64,000 bases of DNA from NCBI GenBank assembly GCA_036768485.1, contig JAVLUZ010000342.1, positions 24,911 through 88,910 of the forward strand. The letters are read 5' to 3'. Positions within the stretch are counted from its first letter, which is position 1; the number at the start of each line of letters is the position of its first letter. The position numbers were made by a program, and so were the translations under genes. Below are positions 44,589 through 55,948 of this stretch, piece by piece. Source of the stretch: Mermis nigrescens (Eukaryota; Nematoda; Enoplea; Mermithida; Mermithidae). The notes beneath the pieces are model-generated. The model was not told where the DNA came from. It did no database searches and saw only the letters and a list, made by a program, of their open reading frames with translations.

Positions 44589-44826
44589 CTGAATATATAA
44601 AAATATAATGTATTATTAGGAATAACGCCTGGAATTTTTGAGAATTACGAAAACAATTAATTTATAAATTTCTTATTTTCATGGCGATACTTAAATTTGT
44701 AGAAGTAAGGTAGACATAAAAGCAAATAGAGATTTCTTCCCGTTATTAGATGCAGAAATTTAAGAAAGTTAACACGTCGACCATGAAGCAATTATTTGAT
44801 TTGATACAAAACCGAATGGTACACAG

Positions 44827-45534
44827 CAGTGTTTTTTTTGTACTCGGCAAAGATTTTTCCTCATGTACAAAGATTTTTAGGAAGACAAAAATTGCAAAAA
44901 AGGTCTGAAATTCGCAAAAATTTTCAGCGCTTCGCGCCGAAATGAGTTATTGTGAGCTCTATATATCTTTATAATGACATAAATTGCGTTTCAAAAAGAA
45001 AAGTGTCAAATTTTTTGGCGCTTCGCGCCGTTTTAATGCAATTCTTAGTAATTTTTGCCCTTAGAGACCCAGAAATTAGTTAAAATACACTACCAAAAGT
45101 CGAACAACTTTGTTTGTACCACATCAAAATCGCTACTGTGCCATATTATAGTACCCGAAAATTTGTGTGTACAAAATTTACAAAGATTTTTGGGAAGACA
45201 AAAACTGTAAAAAGGTGTAAAATTCCCAAAAAATTTTGGAATGAGTAATTTTTTGTCCTATATATCTTTATAATGTCAGAAATTGCATTTTGAAATAAAA
45301 ATATCCAATTTCGCCGTTTTGAGACAATTTTTAGTAATTTTTGGCGTCAGAAACCCAGAAATTAGCTAAAATACACTACCAAAGGTCGAAAAACCTGTTT
45401 TTCCACACTAAAATCGCTACTGTACTATTATTATAATATAATACCTACACAAAAATTTGATTGTGCAAAATGTACAAGGACTTTTAGGGAGCATCTTTGT
45501 ACATGTACAGACGGACCTTGTTAAAAAAACAATG
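44827..45534. mobile_element. F2 hAT-like element (708 bp)
   Basis: Exact 8-bp duplication GTACACAG (44819-44826 and 45535-45542); ends CAGTGTTTTTTTTGTAC and GTTAAAAAAACAATG. Contains CAGCGCTTCGCGCC near 44926 and GGCGCTTCGCGCC at 45017. Orientation is opposite to the 36283 copy. Confidence 0.93.
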
Positions 45535-45934
45535 GTACACAGTAGACATACGACATACAACAAGTACAAAGATGGCGTTGAAATTTCGAGTAAACAAAGA
45601 CATGCCTTCAAATGTGAGACATGTAGGAATAAAGGTGTGGCTTTTTCCTTAAGTGTCTGTCTGGTCATTTTCGCGATCGCTAGTGATTCATTCATAGTCG
45701 AACTTTTCTAAGAATGGAAACGGATGTGGAGCGGGTACAATGCTTAGATGAGTCAGCTTTTGTTATTAATACATGGTCGCTTGCTGTTTATATAGTCAAA
45801 GTTACTGTTGTGAGCATATTTTTAACAAGACTTAAGGTGACTAGAAGATAAATTGAGCTAAATGGCGTCGTCTGAGGATATTTATATTGCACATTGTCTA
45901 AATTTTAATGCGAATAAAAAAACTGCTATGAAAT

Positions 45935-46027
45935 AAAGCTTCGGCCTTCGGCCTTTTTTTCCTTCTTGCTTCGGCCTTCGGCCGAAGCAAGGAATCACCC
46001 CAGCTTCGGCCGAAGCCGAAGCTTCGG
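45935..46027. repeat. Second GCTTCGGCC palindrome cluster
   Basis: Built from GCTTCGGCCTTCGGCC and GCTTCGGCCGAAGCCGAAGC; related to 43690-43795. Confidence 0.85.
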
Positions 46028-46498
46028 TCGTTCCCTGCCAACACATCAAAATAAATATTTAAATATAAAAATGATTGAAAAAGCAGCACCTTAGCTAGGC
46101 AGTAGCTATGGGAAATAATATTGAGTAAACGAACAGTCTTTCTAAGCCAATTGAATGAAATAGCAAAGATCGATGCATCCAAGACAATTGAAGAAATTAT
46201 TGGTTTAATACAGTAGGAAACGCGTAAGTTGACCTGAAACAGACTAAATGTAGGTACAGTAGCATGCTCGTAACGATTGTGTGCACTAATCAATCGGCCC
46301 CTGCTTTGCTTGCTATAATGCTCATAACAAAATAAAACAACTTTAAATAAAATACCACTTAGTTTTCTATCAATCAGGATATGAAGCTAGTCAGCGTTGC
46401 TACATACTTGCCAACAATTTAAAGAAGTAAACATTATAGATGTCGTTTGTACACTCTTATCTGAAACTTTGAAAATTATTTAAAAACGACACTTTTTT

Positions 46499-46670
46499 AG
46501 AGGCCGCAGAATTATACTTCGATTTTTCGCGTTGCTTAGAGAAAATGTAATTTTCATCAGATTTTGCGACTTCAGGTAGCTTATTCCTAGTCCCCTTCTT
46601 TTACATCCTTAACAATCCACAATTCCAAGTATATTCATCTTTTTTGTTCCATCAGAGCATTTTTCCTTGC
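46499..46670. repeat. Third copy of the satellite-element end
   Basis: GAGGCCGCAGAATTATACTTC, CATCAGATTTTGCGACTT and TTCCATCAGAGCATTTTTCC form the inverted partner of 43515-43685, giving a pair of about 170-bp inverted repeats around 43690-46498. Confidence 0.75.
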
Positions 46671-46888
46671 CAGTTTTTTAAATACACTTTCTTCAATTTG
46701 TTCGAGTTTTTAAATGGTTTTATGTTTTTGACGCGTATCTACCGTTTTTGAGCCCAAAAAGGCATTTTTGAAAAAAATTTTTCCTTCCTCCTAAGAAAAT
46801 TACGTGGCTTGTCTGGTGAGCGGGTAGCATTTCGCATGGTGCTTTTTAAGTTAGTCTGTTATTATGAAATATTGTAATTGTCAGCATA

Positions 46889-47306
46889 CATGCACAGCAT
46901 GGGAATTTCGGGAGGAGGGTGGGTGATATTTTACAGTGCCTCTTTGGGCCTAAAAATGGTAGATATGTAGGTACGCGTCAGAAACATCGTTTTTCAGCGT
47001 TTTTGACGATGCTCTATCTTTCTAGAGCATAAAAACATTAAAAAATTCCAGAAAAAAATTCTAAAAAGTCAAATTAATTGAACAAAATATAGTCAAAACA
47101 TGAGTATATGGCGCGAAGCGTCGAAAATTTGACACTTTTGAGCAAATAGATAGCTAAATTTAGAAAACACCTTTTCTACGAATTTTTAGGAAACTTTAGG
47201 AACTTTCAGGAAAATCGCGAATTCGGGTAGGATGGGAAAATTTCTGCGAGGGGTGAAAATTTTTCTGTGGGGTATGAAAACCCTCCAAACTCCCCCACCC
47301 CCAAGA
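46889..47306. mobile_element. F1 hAT-like MITE
   Basis: CATACATGCACAGCATGGGA start, TATGGCGCGAAGCGTCGAAA near 47107, and end AAGATCATGTATC; the direct neighbour of an F3 copy. Confidence 0.78.
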
Positions 47307-47309
47307 TCA

Positions 47310-47792
47310 TGTATCACTCATGCACACTGAGGAGTATGGGGGTACAATGCCCCCTACCAGGACTTTTCGAAGACATACGCCCCTCAGGCCATTTTCGGAC
47401 CAGAACCTGTTGGAATTATGAAACAGCACCAAACGATGCCCAGCAGTATAATCTGAAGTATTTTCCTAGTAGTATTCTCTTCATTCATTTATTCATACAC
47501 TTTTTGTCCATTATTTTGTTGCATATTTGGTAGTCCAAGTCATTCTATCGTTCTTTTTAGCATTTGATTTCATGCTACTCTACTCACGAATGAGTAAAAT
47601 ACAACGAATAAAAGCGTTTTTACGGGTTATGAAAGGGGGAAAAGTACGACAAAAACATCCAACTAGATCAACATAAACTCATCATTTTAGCGCCATAATT
47701 GGCCGTAAAAATTAATCATTCACCCACCCCCCCCTACGCAAGGAAACTCGGTTTACCCCGCTCCCAGGACTTTATACTGTGTGCATGTATGT
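47310..47792. mobile_element. F3 hAT-like MITE
   Basis: Starts CTCATGCACACTGAGGAGTA and ends GTGTGCATGTATG, colinear with 39926-40355 (TATGGGGG..CCCCCTA, AGGCCATTTT, CATGAATG part, and CCCAGGACTTTATACTGTG). Confidence 0.75.
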
Positions 47793-47914
47793 TTTTAGGA
47801 TGCATGTACAGTATGGAAATTCTGTCGAGGGAACCAAAAAAATTTTAAAGTGCCTTTTTTTGCTAAAAACGATGGCTACGCGTCGAAGACATAAATTTTC
47901 AGCATTTATGACGA

Positions 47915-48443
47915 TGTAAGACGCTGCTACTTAATCTGGCTTATAATGATGTTCACGTTGCTTATAGCACACAAGGATCAATTAATAAGCAGAATTTATC
48001 TATGGCAGAGGGCAATCAACAACTGCTTTAAGAGCAGTTTGGTCGCTGTCGCATGCGTGGCCATGCTTGCGGCCCCTGTGAGCGGCGTCGGTGCCGCTAC
48101 CGAACCCAAGTTATTCGGCGGTTTTGACAACTGCTTTATGCCGAAATGGGTTAGTGAGAGCGTCGAGTATTGTTATCAGGCGCTGGAGCCGCACAAGCTC
48201 AAACAGTTTCACGATCGGGATTTCGGAATCCTTGAATATCGTATAGATCGTGACAAAGGTTTGGGCCTGGGTATTGCGGCCAATGGATACACCTGCTGGA
48301 AAGGAAGCTTTTTGAAGTATATCTGTGTTACGATCTGATTAAAGGCATTCTTGTTTTAATAAATTCTGCTTATTAATTGATCCTTGTGTGCTATAAGCAA
48401 CGTGAACATCATTATAAGCCAGATTAAGTAGCAGCGTCTTACA
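47915..48443. mobile_element. 529-bp element with perfect 85-bp TIRs carrying an ORF
   Basis: Left arm 47915-47999 and right arm 48359-48443 are, by eye, identical over 85 bp as inverted repeats (outer end TGTAAGACGCTGCTACTTAA). Termini TGTAA...TTACA and the 4-bp duplication ACGA (47911-47914 and 48444-48447) recall integrase-type elements such as Ginger (TGTNR ends, 4-bp duplications), but there is no transposase. The perfect arms contrast with the decayed repeats around and point to recent insertion. Confidence 0.85.
47946..48338 (+). CDS. Small secreted-looking protein inside the perfect-TIR element
   Basis: A 130-codon open frame that begins in the left TIR (two adjacent ATGs) and ends 21 bp before the right arm. 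Residues 1-18 are encoded by the TIR itself. Residues 31-51 form a hydrophobic Ala/Val-rich segment ending PVSGVGAA, like a signal peptide of bacterial style. The mature part would be about 79 residues with four Cys (63, 76, 117, 127), Trp and Gly-rich segments (RDKGLGLGIAANGYTCWKG). Codons in the unique part prefer G or C at third positions, unlike the AT-rich surroundings, which suggests transfer from another genome. An intracellular N-terminal extension or an internal start are alternatives. No family recognised, and no function is proposed. Confidence 0.6.
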   Translation: MMFTLLIAHKDQLISRIYLWQRAINNCFKSSLVAVACVAMLAAPVSGVGAATEPKLFGGFDNCFMPKWVSESVEYCYQALEPHKLKQFHDRDFGILEYRIDRDKGLGLGIAANGYTCWKGSFLKYICVTI

Positions 48444-48709
48444 ACGAAGCTCTTTCTTCCTACAGGATAAAAATATGAAAAATTCAATATAGTTCAATAA
48501 AATAGTCAAAAATGACAGTTCGAAAAAATTGGCACGTTCGAACTGAAAGGTCGCCTTAAAGACGTTTTCTAGAATTTTTGGAAATCGAAAATTGCGGATG
48601 GGTGAAATTTTCTTGCATGGCCTGAAACCCACTATGATCATAAATGTTATAGTACTTTTTCATTCTACAATGAGCGTCCCGCATTCGCAAGTAAATATTA
48701 CCTGCTGCC

Positions 48710-49119
48710 CGTAGGTGCACAAGGTCAGGGTCGGCAGTGGAGGTAAAATCCCAGAAATCCAAGACAGTAAATTTGATGTTAACGATTTTGTTTCGCTATA
48801 TAAACGACCAAAATGATCAAAATAGCCTATTAAACGTTTTTTGTGGTTATATCATAGTTTAATAGCATCTTTAGTCCATTTTGACTGCATTAAATCTTTT
48901 TTATGGCTAATATAGACATTGATCAATTTGAGGCGCCTTTCCGACTGAAAAGTACATAAAAGTACTATAATCGCGCCGGATAATTTTTGCCATTTCTACT
49001 GCTTCTGACCTTAAAGATGATGCAAAAAACGTTCCGTCAGCTCAAAATCTTCGGACAGTACCTGTCTGGCTTACCTCTCAGAGGGGGAATACCACGCTCA
49101 CCCCAATAGTGCATGTATG
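48710..49119. mobile_element. F6 hAT-like MITE (410 bp)
   Basis: Ends CGTAGGTGCACAAGGTCAGG and GTGCATGTATG, with duplication CTGCTGCC / CTTCTGCC (48702-48709 and 49120-49127). Colinear with the F6 copy at 50324-50740. Confidence 0.82.
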
Positions 49120-49292
49120 CTTCTGCCAGAAACCAGCTTAATTGATTGTCCTTGTCAAAAGTAACGATTTAAAAGCTGTCAGATTATCAACATGTGATTT
49201 CGGTCTCTGAACTCTATTACGTTATTTAATAAATTTTTCGCAATATCAGGCTGGAATCAAGCAAAATAGTTCGTTCCAAAAAGCTATACGTG

Positions 49293-49341
49293 TATTGTGT
49301 GTGTGTGTGTTTGTGTCTGTGTGTGTGTATGTGTGTGTGTA
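49293..49341 (+). repeat. (TG)n microsatellite
   Basis: About 24 TG units with single interruptions. Confidence 0.93.
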
Positions 49342-49589
49342 ATAAAACGTAAATTTGACTCATTCTTTCTGAATAGTAGTTCATTCTGTAAGCTCAAATA
49401 CATGGAATTTTCAATGGATTGTTTGTTTCGATCGAATTTTTAATAGTTTTCTGGCTGTAGCTTTAGTTCGGTACCTATCTCCTGTTTTGGTATGAAAATA
49501 AGATAAAATCTAATATTCTTAAAACGTATAATCTAAAAAGCATGTAATTGCACGTTCTAACGCTACAAATGACATCACAGCATTCTATC

Positions 49590-49835
49590 GTGGGCATATA
49601 CATTTAGTGGCTCGAAATTTTGGGAGAAGGGTCCCCGGCCATTTTTAGGGGGGGGTGGCGGTCAAATGACCTATTTTGGCCAAAAACGGCCAAAAAATAC
49701 CGAAAAAGCGCCGAAAAATTCGATTTTTCCCAAAAATCGGGGAGTGGGGGATCAAAAATTTTCTGGCTTTTTGGGGGACGGGGAAGGGCTAACTTTGGGT
49801 GGGGATCCCCATCCCTCCTCTTACTTGTATGATCA
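49590..49835. mobile_element. F7 hAT-like MITE
   Basis: CATATACATTTAGTGGCTCG start, GGCCAAAAACGGCCAAAAA, AAAATCGGGGAGTGGGG and an end at TCCTCTTACTTGTATG. Same internal order as 28896-29139; the 70-codon ORF in it is not a gene. Confidence 0.75.
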
Positions 49836-50323
49836 AGGAAGCTGATTTCTGCTGAAATGAGTGAAAGTAGCTTTTAGGATTAGAGCAAGTTACTCCAATA
49901 ATATCGCATATTACTCTCTAATTCCGCTATGTATATACTTATTTTGTGTTAGGTTCTTGCTGTTTGTGCACTGCACTGTATATAATGACATTGCGTATTT
50001 TTACATTCGGTAAATATGCCGTAATGCTTTATACGTATGATATCAATCGCATTTTCTGTTCCATCTTTCACTATCTATTGTATGAGATTACTTAATGTTA
50101 CTTTATGAATTGACTCGTGTTTTTTGTCTTATTCGCTTGCTCTACATTGACGAATTCGCATTTTTCGGCAGACGGCATATTGATTAAAATTGGAGTTGAG
50201 TACTTTCAAAATATTCGATTCAGCAAGGAGCTAATGAGGAGCTGGCAAAAGGTCGAAACATGATATTTTATTTATTTTGGGCATTAAAATTTATAAAATT
50301 TATGAATTTATTAAAATTATAGT

Positions 50324-50740
50324 CATAAATGCACAAGGTCAGGGTCTGCAGGGGTAGGGGATAAAATCCCGAAAAGCCAAAACACTGAATTGTTCACGAT
50401 TTGTTTGCTGTTCAAACGATCAAAATGGTCAAAATAGCCTATAAAACGTTTTTCGTGGTAATATCGCATTTTTAAAGCATTTTTAGTCCATTTTGACTGC
50501 ATTATATCACTTTTAAGACTAAAAAAATGCAAAAATTGATCTATTTCGCTCGCTTTTTGAGTAAAACGTATATAAAACACTAATCCGGTGCGTAGCGCCC
50601 GAAAATTTTTGACATTTTTACTGCTTTTGACCTCAAAAATGATGCAAAAAAACGTTCCATCAGCTCAAAATCGCCGGACAGTACCTGTCCGGCTGACCCT
50701 TCAGGGGGTTATGCCCCCTCACCCCATATGTGCATGTGTG
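50324..50740. mobile_element. F6 hAT-like MITE (417 bp)
   Basis: Exact 8-bp duplication ATTATAGT (50316-50323 and 50741-50748); ends CATAAATGCACAAGGTC and TGTGCATGTGTG. Confidence 0.92.
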
Positions 50741-50820
50741 ATTATAGTTTAATTTAATTGATTCATAAAACTTATACGATGATGAAGAATAATTTGAAAA
50801 AATTTCAAACATTTTCTACT

Positions 50821-50985
50821 TTAATTCATACTCATATACAAAAGTTCTTTCACATATAATTGCAATTGTTCTTTCAGAGAAGTGGCCATCTCTTTCAGAC
50901 TTTTCACATCTGATAGCACTTGTTCCGACTCACTCTTGTACGGTTTGTGCTTTCTGTTCTCATTCAAATAGTGTCTTGTCGACAT
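50821..50985 (-). CDS. Possible small ORF or terminal exon with coiled-coil character
   Basis: A 54-codon frame on the - strand: basic start (MSTRHYLNENRKHKPYKS) then a heptad-like helix (EQVLSDVKSLKEMATSLKEQ) and YVKELLYMSMN. The composition is protein-like and does not belong to any repeat family listed here. In another frame just upstream EADDLAAECRQDT is also open, so a frameshift or alternative splice could extend it. It resembles the C-terminal helix of some DNA-binding proteins in general form only; no family assigned. Confidence 0.35.
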   Translation of the reverse strand: MSTRHYLNENRKHKPYKSESEQVLSDVKSLKEMATSLKEQLQLYVKELLYMSMN

Positions 50986-50999
50986 TCGGCAGCCAGATC

Positions 51000-53035
51000 A
51001 TCGGCTTCGCTTGTAAAGAATAAAATATACAAACAATGTTCTCAGATATAAGATAGAAATGACTAAGATAAATATTTTGAACATTTATTAGTGCTTATAA
51101 AAGAACATTTGTAAATTTGTCTTTTACCAATTTTTCATTATGATGCCTACTTTAAATAGCAGATAATAATGCTGGGATAAATAAAGGTTTGATTTTTGGG
51201 CTCAATAGATTATTTATAAATTATTATAGGGTGAAATGTTACTGTATTATGTACTTGCGAATATCAGGATTATCAAATGCCTAGCACAAAAGCAAACATA
51301 ACTAATGAGCAGGCCAGTAAAATCAGGACATAAAAATTTGGCTGAATGGTTCTAACCGTTTCGCTTTAAAATCATCGTTTTTGAACCTTTTTGGCAAATA
51401 TATAGCCTTTTGAAGTCACAAACATAGATTCATATATTATATTTTTGGACTAAAAATAGCTATTCAGCCCTTTCCAAAATCAGTAAAATAGCTATATATC
51501 GTTTTGGAAGACATAAAAAAACTATATAGTGTTTTTAAGCTAACACTATTTGTTTATGAGTCCAAAACAGGCTATGTAGATAATTTTCTAAGCCAAAAAA
51601 GGCTGTAAAGCAATATTTTTCGGCTAAAATGGCAATATAAATAGCTATCAGTTTTTAAAGCTCAGGGGAGTAATACCCCCTCACCTCCTGTGCCCTTGAA
51701 TGCTTGGTGCTCAATCATTGCGCTTTGCAAAGAAAAACAATACAAAAAATAAATCATTCGGCGCAAAGCGCCGAAAAAATTTGACACGTTCTTCGTGTCT
51801 AACCTAAATTTGCGCAAGATCTCGGATTGTGCCATGTGGGTTCCTAATAATAATTTGTTTTAAGCGCTGAATTAAACTCTTCCCCATCCCCGTCTCAGGC
51901 CCATGTGTAGCGGCCACCTTTTTATATTTATAAGTTCTTCGAAACATATATTTCAAGACGAGAGTATTTTTGTACATGCCTTCTTTGTAGCTTGATACTT
52001 TGTATAATTATCGAACTTTATATAGGTACTCGCACTTCGTACTTTATTTTTTATAACTTTGTACCATCTGGTAACATTGAGACGAAAATTAGTTTTATAA
52101 AATCTTTGCTAAATGAGAAGAAAATGAAATTCGTACAGATTTCGGATTTGAGCGCTAATGTTAGAATTTAATGTTTCTGCTTTATTAACCGATTCCGTGC
52201 TTTACGAAAAGTTCCCTGAGAGCATGCTCTTTATTTTTTTACTACGGACTGCAGGCTATTTTTTCACATTGTACGAAGATGCCGAAAATCTGCCAGGCGT
52301 TATTTATTCTCGCAAAATCATTTACTACTCGATTTTATACCTGATTTAATGTAGACTCCATCCTCATTTTCCTGTGCTCGTTTGATATAGGAATAGGGCA
52401 TATAATATTGAGGAAATGAATCAAGCTGATAATGATCCTGAATGCGACGCCCAGGCATAGATTGATTTTAACGGGGCGGGGGCCGCTTTCCTCGATTGGC
52501 CCAAAATGATTAGCGAGATAATGAATGGTATGATTTTTGATTTTGCGATGATTTTTGAACGTATGTGAGCGTTATTTCTCGAATTTTTCCGGCGCTTCGC
52601 GCTGGATAATACTTAATATTGACATTTATTTACTTCATGGGGGCCTGGAAGCCATAGTTTTGTAGAAGTAGACAACGCAAAACGCCGACAAAACGATATT
52701 TCGTGCATGAAGGGCAAATTTTTGTTCCTATTTTCGACTGTTTCCTGAAAAGTTGGGATATCGCATCCCCTTGGGAACATCATAGATCCGTAACTGCGTC
52801 CAGTGTCTGATTTCTATAATCTTTGGCTCAAGTAAGGCTTAAACCTGTACATACATGATGAGCTTAGGCAAACAATGTTCCAATTTTGGTGTGTGCAACA
52901 TTGTCGTTCGCATATGGAAACCGGCTTAGGCCAGACTCAAACCTGAATGTGAATCTTTAAACATTGAAGTCCAGCGTAAGCCTAATCATTAGAAACCGGA
53001 CCCATTTTTCCTGGTGTTTTCTTTATTCGCTGAAT
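51000..53035. other. Region with repeat fragments, no recognised gene
   Basis: AT-rich sequence. A hairpin copy CGGCGCAAAGCGCCG lies near 51757. A repeat fragment at 52450-52800 (CCGGCGCTTCGCGCTGGATA, ACATTTATTTACTTCATGGG) also occurs at 60895-61500. The 63-codon ORF at 52158-52349 is the most protein-like but has no family features. Confidence 0.5.
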
Positions 53036-53044
53036 ATTTCTAGT

Positions 53045-53526
53045 AAAATATATTCGAAGCCCGTTAATAAACACCTCGAGGGAATTATGGGATTCCGTGT
53101 TTACCAACCGATTTCACACTTACTAATTTCCATCTGTTGTACAGATCGGTTATAATCAAAATTCTTATTATATGGCAAGACATTACTGTGTCTCTTCCAA
53201 TATTAATGAATCGACATTCATTGTGAATAAAATCGTGCTTAATAATCAATACGAAGTGTCTACTAACCCGTTTACATGACAAAAAATGAAGTATACTGTT
53301 GTTTAGTGACGTGTTTTAGTCAAATGTTTACTAACTGGGGCCATTAGCACGTGGTCATACAGTCACGGTCTCATGGAGCCGTATTTATTGTCCGTTAGCC
53401 GAGTGCTGAATAACCGAGTTTCTAAGTTTTATAAAGCGTAGCGCTTTGGCAGGGACTGAAGGAAAGGGTGTTTATTAAGCGGGAGTGTATATTATCCGAA
53501 TGTTTATTAACGAGGTTCGACTGTAT
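53045..53526. mobile_element. Partial Tc1/mariner-like (pogo/Tigger-type) element end
   Basis: The right end reads CGAGGTTCGACTG followed by TA (53513-53527), and TTTATTAA(G/C)CGGGAGT-like motifs recur inside. The complement starts CAGTCGAACCTCGTTAATAA, a typical pogo/Tigger-type end. The left end is not found. Confidence 0.45.
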
Positions 53527-53549
53527 AAATCTTACAAAAACATTTACGT

Positions 53550-53740
53550 TAGGGGCACAATCGGACATGAAATGGCTCAAAATTTCGGGGTGGTCAAAAA
53601 CGGCCAAAAACACCTAAAATCGGCTTATATTTTTTCAAAAATTAGGGGGGCAAAAATTTTTGGCTTTGAGGGGATGGGGAGTACGGCCGATTTTGGGTGG
53701 GGATTCCTATTCCCCCTCTTACATGTATTGACGTGATGCA
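53550..53740. mobile_element. F7 MITE fragment
   Basis: GGTCAAAAACGGCCAAAAAC, AAAAATTAGGGGGGCAAAAA and CCCCCTCTTACATGTATTG follow the F7 order; the left end is shortened. Confidence 0.7.
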
Positions 53741-53828
53741 TTTGTGCTTATGATCCACGCATCTAATGATTGGAATTTCGGTAAGCTAGGCATTCCTCGA
53801 ACGGAATGCTTGTTAACAGTGGTATCCG

Positions 53829-54931
53829 TATAGGCGTAGCCAGGGGGCATTGGGGACACATCCTCCCGAAATTTCTAAGAAATTTAGTTGATTTTTCTGG
53901 TGCAATAATGTGTGTCCAGAAAATAGAGTTCAAAAAGGCAAAAACGTATCTTACGGCGCTTCGCGCTGAGTTATTATTTATTGTTATATAGATCCAATGA
54001 GTTTAAAAGCTTGAATCAGCTGAAATAATCCAGCACTTCAATTCGCTTTAGTGATTTAATGCACCATTTGTTCGTTGAATAAGACTGCGCATGCTTGCTG
54101 AGCATAGTATTATAAGTGCGAAGAAGATTGCGTACCAGTTTGTCTATTCTCTGCCTTGTTTGTCTTTCTTTACCTTCAACGTTACTTTTTAACATTAAAA
54201 TGCTTTTTTTACAAAAATTTTCCGGATCCCTGCTGAGGGTGCTTGAGCGCGCCACCCCAGACCTCTAGCAGCCGTAAAATCTCGTTGTACATGTGCAACG
54301 AGATTATTGGGAGGACAAAAAAGGTAGACGGGTTAGGAATTTCTAAAAAAATTTAATTACTTTGTCTGTTCTGTATGATTTAAGCGGTATATTTTGAGTT
54401 TAAAGCGCAAAACCATCAAAATTTTCCGGCACTCAGCGCCGCCGGTTACTGTTTTTTATTTTTGGTAAGCTGCAGCATTGCGTTAAAAAGCCTGAATCAC
54501 TCAAAATATCTTCAGATTAACTTAGTAATTCGCAGTTTTCTTGTTAGAAGCTTAAACTGTCAAAATTGTTTTGGACAAATTTGATAATTTTCTGCTCTGT
54601 CAGACTATTAGTATTCACAGAGCTACTAAATGTTAAGGGCGGTAAAAAATGACTAAATATCTCGGTGCTTTGTGCTACTTATGATTTCCGAACTGTTTGT
54701 CAATAAAAAGCCCTTAAATTCTACAGGAAAACAGTAGAAATTTCAAAATTTTCGGCGCTTCGCGCCGTTCTAGACTTTTTGTATTTCTAATCGTCAGAAA
54801 CCCATCAATTAGCTAGGCTACACTACTAAAGGTCGAAAAACTCAGTCTTACTATACATAACGTTACTGGCATTCAATGCAAAAGAAGTTGTATAAAATTT
54901 CCTCAGAACTAAAATCCTGACTACGCCTGTG
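53829..54931. mobile_element. F4 hAT-like element, complete (1103 bp)
   Basis: Ends TATAGGCGTAGCCAGGGGG and CTGACTACGCCTGTG, with duplication GGTATCCG / GGTACCCG (53821-53828 and 54932-54939). Carries at least three GCGCTTCGC-type hairpins (53957, 54430, 54753) and the GTGCTTGAGCGCGCCACC block near 54240. The 79-codon - strand ORF at 54016-54255 is shared only weakly with the F4 copy at 30748 and is not claimed as a gene. Confidence 0.85.
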
Positions 54932-55429
54932 GGTACCCGTGACCATAGACGCACAGTATGGCTGGTCTTAGGGGTCAGCCAGAGGGGTTTTTTGAGCTAA
55001 AATTGCCTCAAAAACTGTTAAAGATGCTAAAATAGCATGAAAACTTTCTTAATTCTCTGTTTCTAGTGATTTCTAAGTATTTTTGAGACAAAGTTTGCTT
55101 TTTATCCATTTTTACCTTCATTTTGCTTTATTTTCCAGAAAATTTCCAATTTTTTCACACTGGAGATCTAGATAGACCCTTATCTCAAACCCCGTGTTAA
55201 CATTCACATCAATGCTCTGCTCTGTGAGTGCAGTTCGATGCTTAAGCTAAGTATATAAGTAATATATTTATAGTCTGTGTCATTTAATCTCGTGGTTTTT
55301 ATAAAAAATTAATACTGAGCGAGAAGACAGCTTATGGTAAATTACGGATCATTTCAACGCAATATAGGAAAACTGTAGACTATTGATTGTCCAAAAAATC
55401 TAGTGCATAAAGAAATGAAAATTCGCAAG

Positions 55430-55815
55430 CACACAGGAGTATGGGGTATCCCCCTACCAGGACTTTTGAAAAGCACATTAACTTAGGCCATTTTCGGACT
55501 AAAACCTGTTGCTCAAACTACACAAAAGCGACTAACAATGTCTAACAGAGAACTTCGAGTACACCTAAGTATATTTTAAGTGCCTAGTAGATTGTTTAAT
55601 TTATTCATACAGACTTTTTTACATTATTTTGTATATATTTGATGGTACAGCCATTCCTTCCCATTTATTGTTATTTGTTTTCATGCAAATTTAACTACAA
55701 ATATTCATGAAGTTTGAAATACAACGAATTATGTATCAGAATTTGACATTGGATAACAAAATTAGAACTTATTTCCTCTCCCCTCCCCCAGGAAACTCGA
55801 TTTGTCCCTCCCTGT
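55430..55815. mobile_element. F3 hAT-like MITE, truncated
   Basis: ACACAGGAGTATGGGGTATC, AGGCCATTTTCGGACTAAAA and CTCCCCCAGGAAACTCG follow the F3 order. It lies just upstream of the POLG start. Confidence 0.68.
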
Positions 55816-55948
55816 AGTTTGACCGTATTTATTTATGCTGTAACAGCCTAGTCTTGTTATGTAGGTTTTCCGTAATTTTGCGCTCTTTAAATCAGAATTC
55901 TCTTAAACTTGTATTAGCCGCGTATTTTGCGTTTGGGTGTGCGCTATC

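Larger units (their letters stand above)
47799..48646. mobile_element. F1 MITE split by the 529-bp inverted-repeat element
   Basis: The left part (47799-47914; ATGCATGTACAGTATGG to TTATGACGA) and the right part (48444-48646; ACGAAGCTCTTTCTTCC to CTATGATCATAAATG) together give a normal F1 order with ACGA present on both sides of the insertion. Confidence 0.75.

Noticed and set aside
45898..46293. 131-codon - strand ORF
   Set aside because: Its C-terminal part is translated from the GCTTCGGCC palindromes and no domain is visible in the rest.
54016..54255. 79-codon - strand ORF in an F4 element, possibly a transposase piece
   Set aside because: The equivalent region of the other F4 copy (about 30950-31150) does not preserve the frame, and no transposase motif is seen.
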